A stretch of DNA of 11,232 nt, taken from Chrysochromulina tobinii. Its lineage: Eukaryota > Haptophyta > Prymnesiales > Chrysochromulinaceae. The notes under the pieces were generated by a model. The model did not search any database, was not told the DNA's origin, and worked only from the letters and a program-made list of their open reading frames with translations. The stretch lies in NCBI GenBank assembly GCA_001275005.1, contig JWZX01001794.1, positions 1 to 11,232 of the forward strand. Reading direction: 5' to 3'. The translations under genes were made by a program, and so were the position numbers. Below, piece by piece: positions 7,973 to 11,232 of this stretch. How positions within the stretch are numbered: position 1 is the stretch's first letter; each line of letters begins with the position of its first letter.

Positions 7973-8551
7973 CCACGATATCGTGGACGGGCGCACGATA
8001 TCGCGCGCAAACCACGCGATATCGTGACACCGCCGCGAGATCGTGTGGTTTCACGATATCGCAACACGGGCCCGCGATAACGTCGCGGGCCGCACGATAT
8101 CGCGCCTCGCGCTCACGATAACGCGGGTGGGCACGATACCACGCCATGCCCATGATATCGTGGGAAAGCGTACGACATTGCCACGCGGACCTGCGATATC
8201 GCGCGCGGGGGACGATATCGCGCCCCGCGCACGATATCGCACACACACGCGATATCGTCGGTGCGCGCGGCGATATCCGGTCCCGTTGCGCGATATCGCG
8301 CGTCGCGCTCACGATAACGCGGGTGGGCACGATACCACGCCGCGTCGTGCGATATCGCGGGCCTGTGTACGATATTTCCGCGCGGCCCACGGCATCGCAA
8401 ATACCCACGATAGCGCAACCTCTCACACGATATCGGCACGGGGGCACGATATCGGCGCCCTCCCGCGATATCGTGCGCGTACTACGATATTGCTAACCGG
8501 ACTACGAAATCGTGAAATCCCACGATATCGCGACCCCCCCGTCAATATCGC
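7973..8551. repeat. Array of 30 GATATC-type palindromes at ~19.6-bp spacing
   Basis: The core GATATC, mostly inside RCGATATCGY, occurs exactly at 7977, 7997, 8018, 8055, 8096, 8154, 8195, 8214, 8233, 8251, 8272, 8292, 8351, 8429, 8448, 8467 and 8524. Thirteen more positions in register carry variants: 8037, 8076, 8117, 8135, 8174, 8313, 8331, 8371, 8391, 8409, 8486, 8506 and 8544. Eleven of these differ by one base and two (8174, 8391) by two. Successive cores are 18-21 bp apart without exception (mean 567/29 = 19.55). The 12-15 bases between cores are GC-rich and mostly unrelated. The core is self-complementary, so neighbouring units could pair as hairpins in single strands. Several long frames are open across it on both strands only because the unit contains no stop codon; I do not call it coding. 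Confidence 0.93.
8096..8341. repeat. 50-bp near-identical segment pair, 196 bp apart, inside the palindrome array
   Basis: Positions 8096-8145 and 8292-8341 match at 49 of 50 bases (C8106 against G8302), spanning three cores and the spacers between them. The offset of 196 bp equals ten array units. The run of core spacings 19, 18, 21, 20, 21, 18 is also the same at both places. This indicates a ten-unit higher-order duplication, most of which has since diverged. Confidence 0.85.
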
Positions 8552-8730
8552 ACAAACCGACGAGTGGTAATGCAAGTAAAACAGGTTCCGGACGGATCTA
8601 CATGGGCTGAGCGCCGCTCGACCCGAACACTTAGAATACATTTTTCCATCGACGAAGCACAAAAGACCCTTCGCCGTTAGGGCGAGTGCTCGGCTTCCAG
8701 GAAGTTTCGTCCACGGATGAATCCGAAAAG

Positions 8731-9636
8731 ATGAAACCGTCGCTTGAACATCATCAGAGGTTCCTACGCGGACGCGAAAGCGAACCCTCTGGACGACCTT
8801 GCGGACGGAGCTGCGTCATGACGTCATGGCGCGCCGCGCCGCCCAGCTCGGGGTATGGGGGCGAGCCCTTCTTCTTCTCACCACCGCTGCGACCATCTTC
8901 CGCCCTCGCTCATCCGCTCGAACTTTTGGCTCTGGGCGAACCGGCAACCACTCCCCACAAACAGCCTCGACCCGCATCGCGCGTGTCCGCCCGTGAGCGG
9001 CCGCGCTCGTGCAACCCGCTTGACAGGGACGAGCTTGCGAATCCGAATTTCGAGACGATTTCCGACCCATGCAAGCGGTCCAAGTCTGCGACCGATGCCA
9101 CGATGTATCGGCCAAGTCAAGGCCGAAGCGGCAGCCCATCATCCACTTTGCTCTTCGGGCGCACGAGTCCCAGTTCCCAGGCGGGCCTCATGCTGTTCCG
9201 TCAGCGCCGCCTCGATGCGACCGCCTTCGCGGTGCCGAATGCGCCACCACCCGTAACCCCCGTCCCGCACGTGCCCCCCCCGCCGGCCGGCAGCGCGATC
9301 CTCACGCTGCCGGAGAGGCCCGATCGCGGCACGGAGACGGCCGTACGTGTCGACCCGTCGCGGCCGCGGCCGCGCTTCTTTCAGCACGTTGACGAGCCTG
9401 CCTTTGGCTTCGGCCATCAACGACTCTCCCGGCGTCTCGCCTTGGCCGGCTTCGCCCTCGCCCACGGGCTACGAGAGCCGCCCCTCACCAATCCCCTCAC
9501 CCCCACCCTCCCGGACCTGGTCTTCCCGATCGAGGACGCGTCCGATTCCGAGTCCGAGTCCGAAGACGAGTGCTGCCGGCTCGGCGCCATCGGTCGCGCG
9601 GCTGTATGCGCCCCTCGCCCACTAGACGAGCGATGA
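8731..9636 (+). CDS. Hypothetical low-complexity protein with acidic Ser tail
   Basis: The open frame extends upstream to a GTG at 8686; the first ATG is at 8731, giving 301 residues. The protein is rich in Pro, Ser and Arg, with a Pro tract (about residues 170-185 from this Met, NAPPPVTPVPHVPPPP), a short helix-like stretch RLALAGFALAHGL, and a C-terminal acidic-serine motif DASDSESESEDECC of the casein-kinase-2 substrate kind. No membrane segment, signal peptide or known domain is apparent. The frame lies between the palindrome array and a minisatellite and could be a chance ORF in GC-rich DNA. Its favour rests on length and on the composition staying protein-like to the end. A perfect TGACGTCA lies inside at 8819-8826. 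Function unknown. Confidence 0.38.
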   Translation: MKPSLEHHQRFLRGRESEPSGRPCGRSCVMTSWRAAPPSSGYGGEPFFFSPPLRPSSALAHPLELLALGEPATTPHKQPRPASRVSARERPRSCNPLDRDELANPNFETISDPCKRSKSATDATMYRPSQGRSGSPSSTLLFGRTSPSSQAGLMLFRQRRLDATAFAVPNAPPPVTPVPHVPPPPAGSAILTLPERPDRGTETAVRVDPSRPRPRFFQHVDEPAFGFGHQRLSRRLALAGFALAHGLREPPLTNPLTPTLPDLVFPIEDASDSESESEDECCRLGAIGRAAVCAPRPLDER

Positions 9637-9676
9637 TGGCGGATGGCATGCGCCATTCCACCACGATTGTAAGATG

Positions 9677-9797
9677 GGTGGCACTCGGTGGTACTCGGTG
9701 GCACTCATTTCCCATAGGCACTCGGAGGCACTCGTTGGCAACCATAGGCACTCGGTGGCACTCGGTGGCGCTCGGTGGCGCTCGGTGGCGCTCGGTG
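9677..9797. repeat. 10-bp minisatellite (GGTGGCACTC)
   Basis: About eleven imperfect copies of GGTGGCACTC occur, changing to GGTGGCGCTC at the right end. Two short interruptions (TTTCCCATA and AACCATA), each followed by GGCACTCGG, break the array. Copies at the right end are more uniform, as expected from recent local expansion. It begins about 40 bases after the stop of the hypothetical + strand frame. Confidence 0.9.
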
Positions 9798-10179
9798 ACA
9801 TGAAGACATTCGGTTACAACCGAACCATAGGCATCGTCTCTCTCCTAACTCTCTCCTGGCGCGCAGTGGCCAGTGCGACAGTCTGTGCGGCCACACCCGC
9901 CCGTCCAGCAGAGCGGGTGGAGTTCAAAAGTGTGAACCGACACGCAGGATGTTAGAGACTCTCTAGTGAACCCCGTATACAATTCCCCATGAGGAACTTA
10001 GTTGCAATGCTCAGTTGCACACGATTATCGCTACCTAGTGCTCGCAGATTCATGCGTGTGTTGAGTCAGCTGCGGCCCGGCCCACATCTTCGACGATGTT
10101 GCCTGATGTAAGCCCGAGCCCTGCGCCTCAAACATCCGCACACTGAGAGGCAGAGCTCAAAGCCGTCAGCGGGAAAGGC
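9798..10179. other. Intergenic / 3' flank of the crotonase gene
   Basis: No gene is visible. A near-perfect 16-bp palindrome TTCGGTTACAACCGAA is at 9809-9824 (7-bp arms, 2-base centre). A second inverted repeat TAGAGACTCTCTA is at 9953-9965. The part next to 10180 must hold the 3' UTR of the minus-strand crotonase. No AATAAA is seen on that strand near the stop. Confidence 0.35.
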
Positions 10180-11049
10180 TCAGCGTCCGGGAAAGCTCGG
10201 CGTCACTTTGGCCTTGATGGCAGCGAGGCCTTCGGCATAGTCCGCGGAGGCATAGCTCTGTGCCTGAGCGTCCGCCTCTCGCTGGAGCGCCGCGTCGAGC
10301 CCAAAGTCCGCCGTTTGGCGCAGCGTCAGCAGCGTGGCCCTCACGGCGAGCGGTGATTGTGCGGCGATGCGGCGCGCGATGCCGAGCGTCTCGGCGAGCG
10401 CCGCCGGAGCATCGGCGCACGAGGCAGTCACAAGACCGAGGGCGAGAGCCTCCTGGCCGCCCACAATGTCGCCCGTGAGCAGCATCCGGCTGGCCGTCTG
10501 CGCACCCGCCGCGAGCGCGATCGTGTGCGTGGCGCCCATGCCAGGATGGAGCCCCAAGCCGACGAATGTAAAGCCGAGCTTGGCCTTGTCGTGCGTGACT
10601 CGCACGTCAGCAGCCATCGCAAAGCAAAGGCCGGCGCCGATCGCTGGCCCATTGATGCACGCGACGACGGGCACAGGGAGCTTCCGGATGGAGAGGAAGC
10701 GGGCATAGAAGCGGCGCATGATCTCAGCATTGCTGGTGGGGCTGTCGTCTCGCCGAGCGTCGAGGAAGGCGAGGTCGCCCCCCGCGCTGAACGCACGGCC
10801 TGCACCGGTGAGCACGACCGCACGTAGCTCGCTCGGAGGCCGACTGCGCAGGTCGGCCACGACGGCCTCAATCTCGTCGCCCATCGTGGCTGTCATCGCG
10901 TTGAGATTGTCAGGCTGGTTGAGTGTCACGATCGTGACGGTCGCATCTGCGTCGTCCCGTGCGACCCGCACCAGCCGCTGATTTGAGGCCGTGCAGAGCA
11001 GCCGACGTGAGAGGAAGTGGGCAGCGACGAGCGACCGTCGCGGAAGCAT
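10180..11049 (-). CDS. Crotonase-superfamily enoyl-CoA hydratase/isomerase-like protein, mitochondrial
   Basis: A complete 289-residue intronless frame, the usual family length plus a presequence, ending TPSFPGR before TGA. The start ATG has a purine at -3. Residues 1-22 are Arg-rich with no acids (MLPRRSLVAAHFLSRRLLCT), typical of a mitochondrial targeting peptide. Crotonase landmarks follow: VTLNQPDNLNAM (41-52), the first oxyanion-hole loop RAFSAGGDL (85-93), the second loop INGPAIGAG (132-140), AADVRVTHDKAKLGF (146-160), LHPGMGATH (167-175) and LLTGDIVGGQEALALGLV (190-207). Aligned to rat mitochondrial enoyl-CoA hydratase, catalytic Glu144 falls on Cys142 and Glu164 on Phe162. The classical hydration chemistry is therefore unlikely; a related acyl-CoA isomerase, lyase or hydrolase is possible. 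The GLHPGMGATH motif recalls bacterial crotonase-family members, so a bacterial-type origin is plausible. The superfamily call is secure; the substrate is unknown. Confidence 0.93.
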   Translation of the reverse strand: MLPRRSLVAAHFLSRRLLCTASNQRLVRVARDDADATVTIVTLNQPDNLNAMTATMGDEIEAVVADLRSRPPSELRAVVLTGAGRAFSAGGDLAFLDARRDDSPTSNAEIMRRFYARFLSIRKLPVPVVACINGPAIGAGLCFAMAADVRVTHDKAKLGFTFVGLGLHPGMGATHTIALAAGAQTASRMLLTGDIVGGQEALALGLVTASCADAPAALAETLGIARRIAAQSPLAVRATLLTLRQTADFGLDAALQREADAQAQSYASADYAEGLAAIKAKVTPSFPGR

Positions 11050-11232
11050 CGCAAAAACTGCCAGTGAGCCCAGTGAACTTCGCGTCCCCGAGGGATCCCC
11101 TTTTGGTCCAATGGGTAGGTACCATTTGTCGCGGACCGACGGGAGGGCGCGTTCCCTCGTGGGGCAACTTGATTACGAACTAGGCGGCAGCAAGGCGGTC
11201 AAATAATGCACATAATGCAAGGGTACCAATCG
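11050..11232 (-). promoter_or_regulatory. Upstream region / probable promoter of the crotonase gene
   Basis: These 183 bases lie directly upstream of the minus-strand crotonase start and hold no other gene. A CCAAT sequence occurs on the + strand at about 11108, so it is ATTGG on the transcribed strand. No TATA box is clear. The assignment rests on position only. Confidence 0.3.

Noticed and set aside
7973-8551. CRISPR-like repeat-spacer array
   Set aside because: The conserved core is only 6-10 bp and the intervals are 12-15 bp of uneven length, far below any known CRISPR. No cas-like genes are nearby, and the context is eukaryotic.
7935-8570. Overlapping long open frames on both strands, reading as RYR/DI(A/V)R-rich peptides
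   Set aside because: The repeating core GATATC and its flanks contain no stop codon in any frame, and the ~20-bp unit is not a multiple of three. Open frames arise automatically, and no single frame is favoured.
10334-10827. Open frames on the + strand opposite the crotonase gene
   Set aside because: They are antisense shadows of a GC-rich, clearly conserved minus-strand gene.
1-11232. tRNA or rRNA genes
   Set aside because: No cloverleaf with a GGTTCRANYCC-type T arm and no rRNA-like stretch was found by reading either strand; a tRNAscan or Infernal run was not possible here.

Overview
The window looks like nuclear DNA from a GC-rich unicellular eukaryote, most likely an alga of the haptophyte or similar protist type. 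The reasons are a very high G+C content, a large protein combining a PHD finger with ankyrin-like repeats, a crotonase with a mitochondrial-type presequence, GTGAGT/GTGAGC-type splice donors, no bacterial operon layout, and abundant simple and minisatellite repeats. The lineage is inferred from style only; no marker gene fixes it.

Left to right: (1) positions 1-404 hold the end of a Ser/Pro-rich tract, probably part of a truncated gene. (2) Positions 405-863 are noncoding, with plausible splice signals. (3) Positions 864-5767 hold the main gene on the + strand. It has a C2HC zinc finger, a region resembling a DDE transposase of the Plavaka/KDZ/CACTA kind, ankyrin-like repeats, a C-terminal region and a canonical PHD finger. 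The frame breaks in an acidic tract near 5234, and the last ~176 codons continue in the -1 frame to 5767. (4) Positions 5761-6252 carry a direct repeat over the stop codon, an AT-rich tail with AATAAA and an 18-bp tandem repeat. (5) About 6345-7890 on the - strand has protein-like segments scattered over several frames with an in-frame TAG, suggesting a decayed or intron-split gene. (6) About 7973-8551 is an array of 30 GATATC-type palindromes spaced 18-21 bp apart. (7) Positions 8731-9636 encode a possible hypothetical protein on the + strand. (8) Positions 9677-9797 are a 10-bp minisatellite. (9) Positions 10180-11049 on the - strand encode an intact crotonase-superfamily enzyme that lacks both catalytic glutamates of classical enoyl-CoA hydratase.

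The genes do not form a pathway. The picture is a repeat-rich, mobile-element-influenced interval next to one well-preserved metabolic gene. The best candidates for something undescribed are the transposase-like protein with built-in chromatin-reader and repeat domains, and the palindrome array, which has 20-bp-class spacing and traces of a 196-bp higher-order repeat.
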